This document shows positions 10,762 through 21,300 of a DNA stretch of 64,000 nt, in pieces. The notes below the pieces were generated by a model. The model did not search any database, had not been told where the DNA came from, and saw only the letters and a list, made by a program, of their open reading frames with translations. Position numbers and translations under genes: made by a program. Position 1 is the first letter of the stretch. The number at the start of each line of letters is the position of its first letter. Origin of the DNA: Pseudomonas libanensis (GTDB lineage Bacteria; Pseudomonadota; Gammaproteobacteria; Pseudomonadales; Pseudomonadaceae); assembly GCF_001439685.1 (NCBI RefSeq), contig NZ_JYLH01000022.1, positions 1 through 64,000 of the forward strand. The letters are read 5' to 3'.

Positions 10762-13700
10762 TTGAAAGACCTACTGAATTTGCTGAAAAACCAGGGTCAA
10801 GTCGAAGAGTTCGACGCCATCCGTATTGGGTTGGCATCGCCTGAGATGATCCGTTCGTGGTCGTTCGGTGAAGTTAAAAAGCCGGAAACCATCAACTACC
10901 GTACGTTCAAACCTGAACGTGACGGCCTGTTCTGCGCCAAGATCTTTGGCCCGGTAAAGGATTACGAGTGCCTGTGCGGTAAGTACAAGCGCTTGAAGCA
11001 CCGTGGTGTGATCTGCGAGAAGTGCGGCGTTGAAGTTGCACTGGCCAAGGTTCGTCGTGAGCGCATGGCGCACATCGAGCTGGCTTCGCCGGTTGCCCAC
11101 ATCTGGTTCCTGAAATCGCTGCCGTCCCGTATCGGCCTGCTGATGGACATGACCCTGCGTGATATCGAACGCGTTCTCTATTTCGAGAGCTATGTCGTTA
11201 TCGATCCAGGCATGACCACCCTTGAAAAGGGCCAGCTGCTGAACGACGAGCAGTACTTCGAAGCGCTGGAAGAGTTCGGCGACGATTTCGATGCCCGCAT
11301 GGGTGCCGAAGCTGTCCGCGAACTGCTGCACGCTATCGACCTGGAGCACGAAATTGGTCGTCTGCGCGAAGAAATTCCGCAAACCAATTCCGAGACCAAG
11401 ATCAAGAAACTGTCCAAGCGTCTGAAGTTGATGGAAGCCTTCCAGGGTTCCGGCAACTTGCCAGAGTGGATGGTACTGACCGTTCTGCCGGTTCTGCCGC
11501 CAGACCTGCGTCCGCTGGTACCGTTGGACGGTGGTCGTTTCGCGACATCCGACCTCAACGACCTGTACCGCCGCGTGATCAACCGTAACAACCGCTTGAA
11601 GCGCCTGCTCGATCTGTCCGCTCCGGACATCATCGTGCGTAACGAAAAGCGTATGTTGCAGGAAGCTGTCGATGCCTTGCTCGACAACGGTCGTCGTGGC
11701 CGCGCTATCACCGGTTCCAACAAGCGTCCTCTGAAATCCCTGGCTGACATGATCAAGGGTAAGCAAGGTCGTTTCCGTCAGAACTTGCTCGGTAAGCGTG
11801 TTGACTACTCCGGTCGTTCGGTAATTACCGTAGGCCCGACCCTGCGTCTGCACCAGTGCGGTCTGCCTAAGAAAATGGCGCTCGAGCTGTTCAAGCCGTT
11901 CATCTTCGGCAAGCTGGAAATGCGCGGTCTTGCGACCACTATCAAAGCGGCCAAGAAAATGGTCGAGCGCGAACTGCCAGAGGTTTGGGACGTTCTCGCT
12001 GAAGTGATTCGCGAACACCCGGTTCTCCTCAACCGTGCACCGACCCTTCACCGTCTGGGTATCCAGGCGTTTGAACCGGTACTGATCGAAGGTAAGGCTA
12101 TCCAGCTGCACCCTCTGGTCTGTGCTGCGTACAACGCTGACTTCGACGGCGACCAAATGGCCGTGCACGTACCGCTGACACTGGAAGCCCAGTTGGAAGC
12201 GCGTGCGTTGATGATGTCGACCAACAACATTCTGTCGCCAGCCAACGGTGAGCCAATCATCGTTCCGTCGCAGGACGTTGTATTGGGTCTGTACTACATG
12301 ACGCGTGAAGCGATCAACGCCAAGGGCGAAGGTCGTGTGTTCGCTGACCTGCAGGAAGTTGACCGTGTGTTCCGTGCCGGCGAAGCCGCACTGCACGCCA
12401 AGGTCAAAGTGCGGATCCACGAGACTGTCAACGACCGTGATGGCGGCAGCGTGAGCAACGTTCGTATCGTCGACACTACTGTTGGCCGTGCACTGTTGTA
12501 CCAGGTTGTGCCAAAAGGCCTGTCGTACGACGTCGTCAACCTGCCAATGAAGAAAAAGGCGATCTCCAAGCTGATCAACCAGTGCTACCGCGTGGTTGGT
12601 TTGAAAGAGACCGTGATCTTCGCTGACCAGTTGATGTACACCGGTTTTGCTTACTCGACTATTTCCGGCGTTTCCATCGGCGTTAACGACTTCGTTATCC
12701 CTGATGAAAAAGCTCGCATCATCGCGGCTGCTACCGATGAAGTGAAAGAGATCGAAAGCCAGTACGCCTCAGGCCTGGTAACCCAGGGCGAGAAGTACAA
12801 CAAAGTGATCGACCTTTGGTCCAAGGCCAACGACGAAGTATCCAAGGCGATGATGGCCAACCTCTCGAAAGAGAAAGTCATCGACCGTCACGGCGACGAA
12901 GTCGACCAGGAGTCCTTCAACTCGATGTACATGATGGCCGACTCGGGCGCACGGGGTTCTGCTGCGCAGATCCGTCAGCTCGCCGGTATGCGTGGCCTGA
13001 TGGCCAAGCCGGACGGCTCCATCATCGAAACGCCGATTACCGCGAACTTCCGTGAAGGTTTGAGCGTACTTCAGTACTTCATCTCCACTCACGGTGCTCG
13101 TAAGGGTCTTGCGGATACCGCGTTGAAAACCGCTAACTCCGGTTACCTGACTCGTCGTCTGGTAGACGTTGCACAAGATCTGGTTGTAACCGAGATCGAT
13201 TGCGGCACCGAGCACGGCCTGCTGATGACTCCGCACATTGAAGGCGGTGACGTTGTAGAGCCGCTGGGTGAGCGCGTATTGGGTCGTGTTATTGCCCGTG
13301 ACGTGTTCAAGCCAGGTACCGAGGAAGTTATCGTTCCTGCCGGCACCCTGGTGGATGAGAAGTGGGTCGAGTTCATCGAACTCAACAGCATCGACGAAGT
13401 GATCGTTCGCTCGCCGATCAGCTGCGAAACCCGCTACGGCATCTGCGCCAAGTGCTACGGTCGTGACTTGGCTCGTGGTCACCAAGTGAACATCGGTGAA
13501 GCGGTCGGCGTTATCGCTGCCCAGTCCATCGGTGAGCCGGGTACCCAGCTCACCATGCGTACGTTCCACATCGGTGGTGCGGCAAGCCGGACCTCCGCAG
13601 CCGACAGTGTTCAGGTTAAGAATGGCGGTACCGTCCGCCTGCATAACCTCAAGCACGTTGAGCGAGTGGATGGCCACCTGGTTGCTGTGTCCCGTTCCGG

Positions 13701-14961
13701 TGAGCTGGCAATCGCTGATGACTACGGTCGTGAGCGCGAGCGTTACAAGCTGCCGTACGGTGCTGTGATCTCGGTTAAAGAGGGTGACAAGGTCGACGCT
13801 GGCGCAATCGTGGCCAAGTGGGATCCGCACACTCACCCAATCGTTACCGAAATGAAAGGTACCGTGACCTACGTGGGCATGGAAGAAGGCATTACGATCA
13901 AGCGTCAGACTGACGAATTGACCGGTATGACCAACATTGAAGTACTCGACGCCAAAGATCGTCCAGCTGCCGGTAAAGACATCCGTCCTGCCGTGAAGAT
14001 GGTCGACGACAACGGCAAGGATCTGTTGCTGCCAGGCACTGACGTAATCGCTCAGTACTTCCTGCCAGCCAACGCCCTGGTCGGTGTAGCGGATGGTGCG
14101 AAGATCGCGATCGGTGATGTTATCGCGCGTATCCCGCAAGAAACTTCGAAGACCCGTGACATCACCGGTGGTCTGCCGCGTGTTGCTGACTTGTTCGAAG
14201 CGCGTCGTCCGAAAGAAGCGTCGATTCTGGCTGAAGTCAGCGGCACCATCGCGTTCGGTAAAGAGACCAAGGGCAAGCGCCGTCTGGTCATTACCCCGAA
14301 CGACGGTAGCGATCCGTATGAAGAGCTGATTCCGAAGTGGCGTCACCTGAACGTCTTCGAAGGCGAACAGGTAAACCGCGGCGAAGTTATCTCCGATGGC
14401 CCGAGCGATCCGCACGACATCCTGCGTCTGCTGGGTGTGAGTGCGCTGGCCAAGTACATCGTCAACGAGATCCAGGACGTTTACCGTCTGCAGGGCGTGA
14501 AGATCAACGACAAGCACATCGAGACCATCCTGCGTCAGATGCTGCGTAAAGTTGAAATCGCTGAATCTGGCGATTCCAGTTTCATCAAAGGCGACCAGAT
14601 GGAACTGACTCACGTACTGGTAGAAAACGAGCGCCTGGCGAACGAAGAGAAATTCGTTTCCAAGTTCACTCGCGTGCTGCTGGGTATCACCAAGGCGTCG
14701 TTGTCCACTGAGTCGTTCATCTCGGCGGCCTCCTTCCAGGAGACCACTCGCGTACTGACCGAAGCAGCGGTAACCGGCAAGCGCGATTACTTGCGCGGCC
14801 TGAAAGAAAACGTAGTCGTGGGTCGTCTGATCCCGGCAGGTACCGGTTTGGCTTACCACAGCGAGCGTAAGCGTCGCCGTGATGCTGACAAGCCGCTGCG
14901 CGTAAGCGCCAGTGAAGTGGAAGCTGCACTGACCGAAGCGCTGAACTCAAGCGGTAACTGA
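10762..14961 (+). CDS. rpoC: DNA-directed RNA polymerase subunit beta'
   Basis: This 1399-residue subunit carries the Mg-binding NADFDGDQM loop with Asp460, Asp462 and Asp464, an N-terminal zinc ribbon (CLCG...CEKCG, about residues 70-88) and a second zinc site (SCETRYGICAKCYG). The start is TTG at 10762, fixed by the strong Shine-Dalgarno AGGAGGAAAGG and by homologues beginning MKDLLNLLK. The next ATG would remove conserved sequence. The rare start is normal for Pseudomonas rpoC. Confidence 0.98.
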   Translation: MKDLLNLLKNQGQVEEFDAIRIGLASPEMIRSWSFGEVKKPETINYRTFKPERDGLFCAKIFGPVKDYECLCGKYKRLKHRGVICEKCGVEVALAKVRRERMAHIELASPVAHIWFLKSLPSRIGLLMDMTLRDIERVLYFESYVVIDPGMTTLEKGQLLNDEQYFEALEEFGDDFDARMGAEAVRELLHAIDLEHEIGRLREEIPQTNSETKIKKLSKRLKLMEAFQGSGNLPEWMVLTVLPVLPPDLRPLVPLDGGRFATSDLNDLYRRVINRNNRLKRLLDLSAPDIIVRNEKRMLQEAVDALLDNGRRGRAITGSNKRPLKSLADMIKGKQGRFRQNLLGKRVDYSGRSVITVGPTLRLHQCGLPKKMALELFKPFIFGKLEMRGLATTIKAAKKMVERELPEVWDVLAEVIREHPVLLNRAPTLHRLGIQAFEPVLIEGKAIQLHPLVCAAYNADFDGDQMAVHVPLTLEAQLEARALMMSTNNILSPANGEPIIVPSQDVVLGLYYMTREAINAKGEGRVFADLQEVDRVFRAGEAALHAKVKVRIHETVNDRDGGSVSNVRIVDTTVGRALLYQVVPKGLSYDVVNLPMKKKAISKLINQCYRVVGLKETVIFADQLMYTGFAYSTISGVSIGVNDFVIPDEKARIIAAATDEVKEIESQYASGLVTQGEKYNKVIDLWSKANDEVSKAMMANLSKEKVIDRHGDEVDQESFNSMYMMADSGARGSAAQIRQLAGMRGLMAKPDGSIIETPITANFREGLSVLQYFISTHGARKGLADTALKTANSGYLTRRLVDVAQDLVVTEIDCGTEHGLLMTPHIEGGDVVEPLGERVLGRVIARDVFKPGTEEVIVPAGTLVDEKWVEFIELNSIDEVIVRSPISCETRYGICAKCYGRDLARGHQVNIGEAVGVIAAQSIGEPGTQLTMRTFHIGGAASRTSAADSVQVKNGGTVRLHNLKHVERVDGHLVAVSRSGELAIADDYGRERERYKLPYGAVISVKEGDKVDAGAIVAKWDPHTHPIVTEMKGTVTYVGMEEGITIKRQTDELTGMTNIEVLDAKDRPAAGKDIRPAVKMVDDNGKDLLLPGTDVIAQYFLPANALVGVADGAKIAIGDVIARIPQETSKTRDITGGLPRVADLFEARRPKEASILAEVSGTIAFGKETKGKRRLVITPNDGSDPYEELIPKWRHLNVFEGEQVNRGEVISDGPSDPHDILRLLGVSALAKYIVNEIQDVYRLQGVKINDKHIETILRQMLRKVEIAESGDSSFIKGDQMELTHVLVENERLANEEKFVSKFTRVLLGITKASLSTESFISAASFQETTRVLTEAAVTGKRDYLRGLKENVVVGRLIPAGTGLAYHSERKRRRDADKPLRVSASEVEAALTEALNSSGN

Positions 14962-15057
14962 GTTCTGCAATAGATGAGTCTGGGCCCTGGCACTCCCATT
15001 CGTCGGATCGAGGCATTTTTGCCCCGGTTCGACGCAAGGGGAGGTCGGGGCCTTGCC

Positions 15058-15086
15058 TTGACTGGGGGCAAGATCCTCTTTAGACT
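15058..15086 (+). promoter_or_regulatory. Candidate promoter of the str operon
   Basis: TTGACT (15058-15063), a 17-bp spacer and TAGACT (15081-15086). It lies in the 216-nt gap between rpoC and rpsL, about 90 nt before rpsL. The gap otherwise holds no gene. Confidence 0.7.
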
Positions 15087-15177
15087 CTTGTACCCCTAAA
15101 TTTGGCGGGAATTCGTTCCTGCCATTTTGCTTTTCTTGCAAGACAATAGCGTCGCAAGACAACAGTGGAGCTAGTAG

Positions 15178-15549
15178 ATGGCAACTATCAACCAGCTGGT
15201 ACGTCAGCCGCGTAAGCGTATCGTCGAGAAATCCGACGTACCTGCGCTGCAGAACTGCCCGCAACGTCGTGGCGTATGCACCCGTGTGTATACCACCACG
15301 CCGAAAAAACCTAACTCGGCACTGCGTAAAGTATGCCGTGTGCGTCTGACCAACGGTTTCGAGGTTTCCTCGTACATCGGCGGTGAAGGCCACAACCTGC
15401 AAGAGCACAGCGTGGTACTGATCCGCGGCGGTCGTGTAAAAGACTTGCCCGGTGTTCGTTATCACACCGTACGCGGTTCCTTGGATACTTCCGGCGTTAA
15501 AGGTCGTAACCAGGGTCGTTCGAAGTACGGTACCAAAAAGCCTAAGTAG
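15178..15549 (+). CDS. rpsL: 30S ribosomal protein S12
   Basis: S12 sits at the decoding centre. The 123 residues include Lys43 (in TTPKKPNSALRK) and Lys88 (in RGGRVKDLPG), the residues usually altered in streptomycin resistance; both are wild type here. It is the first gene of the str operon. Confidence 0.98.
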   Translation: MATINQLVRQPRKRIVEKSDVPALQNCPQRRGVCTRVYTTTPKKPNSALRKVCRVRLTNGFEVSSYIGGEGHNLQEHSVVLIRGGRVKDLPGVRYHTVRGSLDTSGVKGRNQGRSKYGTKKPK

Positions 15550-15667
15550 TAGCGGCTTTTTGTAAACCTGAATCATCTTATTTTCTGAGTCGATAAGAGT
15601 AAGGTCGGAGGCGTCCCGAAAGGGCACCGATTCCGAGCGAACCTGAAGACCGTTTGAGGGCTTATCC

Positions 15668-16138
15668 ATGCCAAGAAGACGCGTAGCAGCCAAGCGCGAA
15701 GTGCTTGACGATCCAAAATACGGAAGCCAAATCCTGGCCAAGTTCATGAACCACGTGATGGAAAGCGGCAAAAAAGCCGTTGCCGAGCGTATCGTTTATG
15801 GCGCGCTGGAAAAGGTTAAAGAACGCAAGAACAGCGACCCCCTGGAAATCTTCGAGAAAGCTCTCGACGCCATCGCTCCGCTGGTCGAAGTGAAGTCGCG
15901 CCGTGTAGGCGGTGCTACTTACCAGGTTCCGGTTGAAGTTCGCCCGTCCCGTCGTAACGCTCTGGCAATGCGCTGGTTGGTAGACTTCGCCCGTAAGCGC
16001 GGCGAGAAGTCTATGGCTCTGCGTTTGGCCGGCGAATTGTTGGACGCTGCTGAAGGTAAAGGTGCTGCTGTTAAGAAGCGTGAAGACGTGCACCGTATGG
16101 CTGAAGCTAACAAAGCTTTCTCGCACTACCGCTTCTAA
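15668..16138 (+). CDS. rpsG: 30S ribosomal protein S7
   Basis: S7 nucleates assembly of the 30S head. The 156-residue protein begins [20 protein letters not shown] and includes the S7 signature near [14 protein letters not shown]. The 118-nt gap from rpsL is longer than a simple linker and contains GC-rich inverted segments (15603-15636); in E. coli S7 binds the equivalent spacer for autoregulation, but I cannot show the same here. Confidence 0.97.
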
Positions 16139-16168
16139 TTTTAGCTTCACTAATTTTGCGAGGGCTTT

Positions 16169-18274
16169 ATGGCTCGTACTACTCCGATTAGCCGCTACCG
16201 TAACATCGGTATCGTCGCTCACGTGGATGCTGGTAAAACCACCACCACCGAGCGCGTACTGTTTTACACCGGCAAAAGTCACAAGATGGGCGAGGTGCAT
16301 GATGGCGCCGCGACCACAGACTGGATGGTTCAGGAGCAGGAGCGTGGTATTACCATTACTTCTGCTGCTATTACCGCCTTCTGGAAGGGTTCCGAGAAGC
16401 AGTACAAAGATGAGCATCGCTTCAACGTAATCGATACCCCGGGCCACGTAGACTTCACCATTGAAGTTGAACGTTCCCTGCGCGTGCTCGACGGCGCTGT
16501 CGTTGTGTTCTGCGGTACCTCGGGTGTTGAGCCTCAGTCGGAAACCGTATGGCGTCAAGCCAACAAATACGGCGTTCCACGTCTTGTTTACGTAAACAAG
16601 ATGGACCGTGCTGGCGCCAACTTCCTGCGCGTGATCGGTCAGATCAAGCAGCGCCTGGGTCACACCCCGGTGCCAATCCAGTTGGCTATCGGTTCCGAAG
16701 ACAACTTCCAAGGCCAGATCGATCTGCTGACCATGGAAGCTGTTTATTGGAACGATGCTGACAAAGGTATGGTTCCTGTTCGTAAGCCTATCCCTGCTGA
16801 ACTGCAGGAACTGGCTGACGAGTGGCGCAACAACATGGTTGAAGCTGCGGCTGAAGCCAACGAAGAGCTGATGAACAAATACCTCGAAGGTGAAGAACTC
16901 ACCAACGTGGAAATCAAGGCTGCTCTGCGTCAGCGTACTATCGCTGGCGAAATCGTCTTGGCTGTTTGCGGCTCCTCGTTCAAGAACAAGGGTGTTCCCC
17001 TGGTTCTCGATGCTGTGATCGACTACCTGCCGGCGCCGGTTGATATTCCTGCCATCAAGGGTACCGACCCGGATGACGAGACTATCGAGCTGGAGCGTCA
17101 TGCGGACGACGCAGAACCGTTCTCCGCTCTGGCATTTAAAATTGCCACTGACCCATTCGTGGGTACCTTGACCTTCGTCCGTGTTTACTCGGGCGTGTTG
17201 AACTCCGGCGACGGCGTGATCAACTCGGTTAAAGGCAAGAAAGAGCGCGTGGGTCGTATGGTGCAAATGCACGCAAACGCCCGCGAAGAGATCAAGGAAG
17301 TACGCGCTGGTGACATCGCGGCCTTGATCGGCATGAAGGACGTCACCACTGGTGAAACCTTGTGCAACGCTGACAAGCCAATCATCCTGGTTCGCATGGA
17401 CTTCCCGGAGCCGGTTATTTCGGTTGCCGTAGAGCCTAAGACCAAGGATGACCAGGAAAAAATGGGTATCGCTCTGGGCAAGCTTGCTCAGGAAGATCCA
17501 TCTTTCCGCGTCAAGACTGATGAAGAGACTGGTCAAACGATCATCTCGGGCATGGGCGAGCTTCACCTGGACATCCTGGTTGACCGGATGCGCCGTGAGT
17601 TCAACGTCGAAGCCAACATCGGTAAGCCTCAGGTTTCCTATCGTGAGCGCATCACGAAGAACTGTGAAATCGAAGGCAAGTTCGTTCGTCAGTCCGGCGG
17701 TCGTGGTCAGTTCGGTCACTGCTGGATCCGTTTTGCGCCTGCTGACGAAGGTCAGGAAGGTCTGCAATTCGTGAACGAAGTAGTGGGTGGTGTTGTTCCT
17801 AAGGAATACATCCCTGCTATCCAGAAGGGTATCGAAGAGCAGATGAAGAACGGTGTTGTTGCCGGCTATCCGCTGATCGGCCTGAAAGCAACCGTTTTTG
17901 ACGGTTCTTACCACGACGTCGACTCCAACGAGATGGCGTTTAAGGTGGCTGCCTCCATGGCAACCAAGCAACTGGCCCAGAAGGGCGGTGGTGAGTTGCT
18001 TGAGCCAATCATGGCGGTAGAAGTTGTTACACCTGAAGACTATATGGGTGATGTCATGGGCGACCTTAACCGTCGTCGCGGCATGATCTTGGGTATGGAA
18101 GACACGGTTTCCGGCAAAGTGATTCGCGCTGAGGTTCCGTTGGGTGAGATGTTCGGTTATGCGACCGACGTTCGCTCCATGTCCCAGGGTCGCGCAAGCT
18201 ACTCTATGGAATTCAAAAAATACAACACAGCTCCGGCGCACATCGCTGAAACTGTATCCAAAAAACAAGGCTGA
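16169..18274 (+). CDS. fusA: Elongation factor G
   Basis: EF-G is the translocation GTPase. The 701 residues include the P-loop AHVDAGKTTTTER (about 17-29), switch II DTPGHVDF, the NKMD base-recognition motif and the C-terminal domains IV-V. It is the str-operon copy, between rpsG and tuf, with only 30 nt on each side. Confidence 0.98.
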   Translation: MARTTPISRYRNIGIVAHVDAGKTTTTERVLFYTGKSHKMGEVHDGAATTDWMVQEQERGITITSAAITAFWKGSEKQYKDEHRFNVIDTPGHVDFTIEVERSLRVLDGAVVVFCGTSGVEPQSETVWRQANKYGVPRLVYVNKMDRAGANFLRVIGQIKQRLGHTPVPIQLAIGSEDNFQGQIDLLTMEAVYWNDADKGMVPVRKPIPAELQELADEWRNNMVEAAAEANEELMNKYLEGEELTNVEIKAALRQRTIAGEIVLAVCGSSFKNKGVPLVLDAVIDYLPAPVDIPAIKGTDPDDETIELERHADDAEPFSALAFKIATDPFVGTLTFVRVYSGVLNSGDGVINSVKGKKERVGRMVQMHANAREEIKEVRAGDIAALIGMKDVTTGETLCNADKPIILVRMDFPEPVISVAVEPKTKDDQEKMGIALGKLAQEDPSFRVKTDEETGQTIISGMGELHLDILVDRMRREFNVEANIGKPQVSYRERITKNCEIEGKFVRQSGGRGQFGHCWIRFAPADEGQEGLQFVNEVVGGVVPKEYIPAIQKGIEEQMKNGVVAGYPLIGLKATVFDGSYHDVDSNEMAFKVAASMATKQLAQKGGGELLEPIMAVEVVTPEDYMGDVMGDLNRRRGMILGMEDTVSGKVIRAEVPLGEMFGYATDVRSMSQGRASYSMEFKKYNTAPAHIAETVSKKQG

Positions 18275-18304
18275 TTCAGTCCTTTAGGCAAGGAGTTAAT
18301 TGTC

Positions 18305-19498
18305 GTGGCTAAAGAAAAATTTGATCGTTCCCTACCGCACGTCAACGTTGGCACCATCGGTCACGTTGACCACGGTAAAACCACTCTGACTGCTGCTCTG
18401 ACTCGCGTTTGCTCCGAAGTATTCGGTTCTGCAATCGTTGATTTCGATAAAATCGACAGCGCACCAGAAGAAAAAGCTCGTGGTATCACCATCAACACCG
18501 CACACGTTGAATACAACTCGCTGATCCGTCACTACGCTCACGTTGACTGCCCAGGTCACGCTGACTATGTGAAGAACATGATCACCGGTGCTGCCCAGAT
18601 GGACGGCGCAATCCTGGTTTGTTCGGCCGCTGATGGTCCGATGCCACAAACCCGTGAGCACATCCTGCTGTCCCGTCAGGTTGGCGTTCCGTACATCGTG
18701 GTTTACCTGAACAAGGCTGACTTGGTAGACGACGCTGAGCTGCTGGAACTGGTTGAGATGGAAGTGCGCGATCTGCTGAGCACTTACGACTTCCCAGGTG
18801 ACGACACTCCGATCATCATCGGTTCTGCTCGTATGGCTCTGGAAGGCAAAGACGATAACGAAATGGGCACCACGTCCGTTCGTAAACTGGTTGAGACTCT
18901 GGATAGCTACATCCCAGATCCAGTCCGTGTTATCGACAAGCCGTTCCTGATGCCAATCGAAGACGTATTCTCGATCTCCGGTCGCGGTACTGTTGTAACT
19001 GGCCGTATCGAGCGCGGTATCGTCAAGGTTCAAGATCCACTGGAAATCGTTGGTCTGCGTGACACTACCGTCACCACCTGCACCGGTGTTGAAATGTTCC
19101 GTAAACTGCTCGACGAAGGTCGTGCTGGCGAGAACTGCGGCGTTCTGCTGCGTGGTACCAAGCGTGACGACGTTGAGCGTGGCCAGGTTCTGGTCAAGCC
19201 GGGTTCGGTTAAGCCGCACACCAAGTTCGAAGCTGAAGTGTACGTGCTGAGCAAAGAAGAAGGCGGCCGTCACACTCCGTTCTTCAAAGGCTACCGTCCA
19301 CAGTTCTACTTCCGTACTACTGACGTGACTGGTAACTGCGAACTGCCGGAAGGCGTTGAGATGGTAATGCCGGGCGACAACATTAAAATGGTTGTTACCC
19401 TGATCAAAACCATCGCGATGGAAGACGGTCTGCGTTTCGCTATTCGCGAAGGCGGCCGTACCGTTGGTGCTGGCGTTGTAGCTAAAATCATCGAGTAA
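18305..19498 (+). CDS. tuf: Elongation factor Tu
   Basis: EF-Tu delivers aminoacyl-tRNA to the ribosome. The 397-residue protein has the P-loop GHVDHGKTTLTAALT, switch I EKARGITINTAHVEY, DCPGHADY and NKAD. The GTG start at 18305 follows AAGGAG. This is the only tuf gene in the window. A strong terminator follows. Confidence 0.98.
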   Translation: MAKEKFDRSLPHVNVGTIGHVDHGKTTLTAALTRVCSEVFGSAIVDFDKIDSAPEEKARGITINTAHVEYNSLIRHYAHVDCPGHADYVKNMITGAAQMDGAILVCSAADGPMPQTREHILLSRQVGVPYIVVYLNKADLVDDAELLELVEMEVRDLLSTYDFPGDDTPIIIGSARMALEGKDDNEMGTTSVRKLVETLDSYIPDPVRVIDKPFLMPIEDVFSISGRGTVVTGRIERGIVKVQDPLEIVGLRDTTVTTCTGVEMFRKLLDEGRAGENCGVLLRGTKRDDVERGQVLVKPGSVKPHTKFEAEVYVLSKEEGGRHTPFFKGYRPQFYFRTTDVTGNCELPEGVEMVMPGDNIKMVVTLIKTIAMEDGLRFAIREGGRTVGAGVVAKIIE

Positions 19499-19531
19499 TT
19501 ATCTCTTCTGAGATAGCTCGATGTTTTGAGA

Positions 19532-19559
19532 AGGCCCCCGCTTAGCGGGGGCCTTTTTT
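19532..19559 (+). terminator. Terminator after tuf
   Basis: AGGCCCCCGC and GCGGGGGCCT form a 10-bp GC-rich stem with a TTA loop, followed by TTTTTAT. It ends the str operon. Confidence 0.93.
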
Positions 19560-19565
19560 ATTGGG

Positions 19566-19594
19566 TTGACACCTATCAGGGGCGTCTATAGAAT
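19566..19594 (+). promoter_or_regulatory. Promoter of the S10 operon
   Basis: TTGACA (19566-19571), a 17-bp spacer and TAGAAT (19589-19594), then TGCGCC. It lies directly after the str terminator. The leader to rpsJ is only about 55 nt, too short for the L4-responsive S10 leader known from E. coli. Confidence 0.85.
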
Positions 19595-19656
19595 TGCGCC
19601 TCCTTTTAACGGGCGTATTGCGCTCGCTGGGAATAGCAGCCGGAGTCTGAAATCCA

Positions 19657-19968
19657 ATGCAAAATCAGCAAATCCGTATCAGGTTGAAGGCTTTTGACCA
19701 TCGCCTGATCGACCAATCCACCCAGGAAATCGTGGAAACCGCGAAACGTACTGGTGCTCAAGTGCGTGGTCCAATTCCACTGCCTACCCGTAAAGAGCGG
19801 TTCACCGTTCTGGTCTCCCCGCACGTCAACAAAGACGCGCGTGACCAGTACGAGATCCGTACTCATAAGCGCGTACTGGACATCGTCCAGCCAACGGATA
19901 AAACCGTTGATGCACTTATGAAGCTCGATCTGGCGGCCGGTGTGGAAGTACAGATCAGCCTCGGCTAA
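19657..19968 (+). CDS. rpsJ: 30S ribosomal protein S10 (NusE)
   Basis: This 103-residue protein is both a 30S head protein and, as NusE, a partner of NusB and NusG in antitermination. It begins [20 protein letters not shown], with the S10 signature in [18 protein letters not shown]. It is the first gene of the S10 operon. Confidence 0.98.
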
Positions 19969-20049
19969 GACTTGGGTCTTAGTCGTGTAACGCTCTGAAA
20001 TGGGCGGCCATAGCGGGTGAAAGCCCCGTACACTCATGAGGTTTACAAC

Positions 20050-20685
20050 ATGACTATTGGTGTAGTCGGTCGTAAATGCGGTATGACCCGTATTTTCACC
20101 GAAGAAGGTGTCTCCATTCCGGTCACGGTCATTGAGATCGAACCGAATCGCGTCACCCAGTTCAAAACTGAAGAAACCGATGGCTATCGTGCAGTGCAAG
20201 TCACTGTCGGCGAGCGTCGTGCTTCGCGCGTGACTGCTGCTCAAGCAGGTCACTTCGCTAAAGCAAACGTTGCAGCTGGTCGCACCGTCATGGAGTTCCG
20301 TCTTGAAGACGGCGACTACAAGGCTGGCGATCTGATCAACGCTGAAATCTTCGCCGCTGGTCAACTGGTTGATGTAACCGGTCAGTCCAAGGGTAAAGGC
20401 TTCCAGGGTACGATCAAGCGTTGGAATTTCCGTGGTCAAGACAACACTCACGGTAACTCCGTTTCCCACCGCGTCCCGGGCTCTATTGGCCAGTGCCAGA
20501 CTCCTGGTCGTGTATTCAAGGGCAAAAAAATGTCCGGTCATATGGGCGCTGAGCGCGTGACCGTGCAGTCCCTCGAAGTAGTGCGCGTCGACGCTGAACG
20601 CAATCTGTTGTTGGTCAAGGGTGCTGTTCCTGGCGCTACTGGCGGCAACCTGGTTGTACGTCCAGCGGCCAAGGCTCGCGGTTAA
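20050..20685 (+). CDS. rplC: 50S ribosomal protein L3
   Basis: L3 is an early-assembly 50S protein with a loop reaching the peptidyl transferase centre. The start at ATG 20050 (MTIGVVGRKCGMTR) gives 211 residues; an upstream in-frame ATG at 20017 adds 11 unconserved residues and is rejected. The loop HGNSVSHRVPGSIGQCQTPG contains the glutamine that is methylated in E. coli. Confidence 0.96.
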   Translation: MTIGVVGRKCGMTRIFTEEGVSIPVTVIEIEPNRVTQFKTEETDGYRAVQVTVGERRASRVTAAQAGHFAKANVAAGRTVMEFRLEDGDYKAGDLINAEIFAAGQLVDVTGQSKGKGFQGTIKRWNFRGQDNTHGNSVSHRVPGSIGQCQTPGRVFKGKKMSGHMGAERVTVQSLEVVRVDAERNLLLVKGAVPGATGGNLVVRPAAKARG

Positions 20686-20697
20686 GGGGAAGCTGAC

Positions 20698-21300
20698 ATG
20701 CAATTAAATGTAAATGACGCTCAAGCGATCGAAGTTTCCGAACTGACATTTGGCGGCGAATTCAACGAGACGCTGGTTCACCAAGCAGTCGTGGCCTACA
20801 TGGCCGGCGGCCGTCAAGGTAGCAAGCAGCAAAAGACCCGTTCCGACGTACGTGGTGGCGGTAAGCGCCCTTGGCGTCAGAAAGGCACTGGCCGTGCTCG
20901 TGCCGGTACTATCCGTAGCCCAATCTGGCGTGGCGGCGGTACCACTTTCGCAGCTCGTCCACAGGATCACTCGCAGAAGCTCAACAAGAAGATGTATCGC
21001 GCAGCTCTGCGCTCCATCCTTGCTGAACTCGTGCGTACCGATCGTCTGGTCGTGGTTCAGGACTTCGCTGTTGAAAGTCCAAAAACCAAAGAACTGCTGG
21101 GCAAACTGACCAACATGAGCCTGACCGATGTTTTGATCGTGTCTGAAGCCGTTGATCAGAACCTGTACCTGGCTGCTCGCAACCTGCCACACGTTGATGT
21201 ACGTGACGTGCAAGGTTCCGATCCAGTTAGTCTGATCGCATACGACAAGGTGTTGATCACCGTGTCGGCCGTGAAGAAATTCGAGGAGCTGCTGGGATGA
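20698..21300 (+). CDS. rplD: 50S ribosomal protein L4
   Basis: L4 lines the exit tunnel with an extended loop, here [19 protein letters not shown] (about 60-80). It is 200 residues. In E. coli L4 also represses the S10 operon; the short leader here makes the same mechanism doubtful. It overlaps rplW by 4 nt (ATGA). Confidence 0.97.

Noticed and set aside
12769..14859. Long antisense frame over rpoC
   Set aside because: Shadow of rpoC, no family resemblance and no initiation signals.
15662..18268. 868-codon frame antisense to rpsG-fusA
   Set aside because: Covers two real genes on the other strand with no independent features.
20017..20049. Upstream ATG for rplC
   Set aside because: It adds 11 unconserved residues and lacks a good Shine-Dalgarno; homologues begin at MTIGVVGRK.
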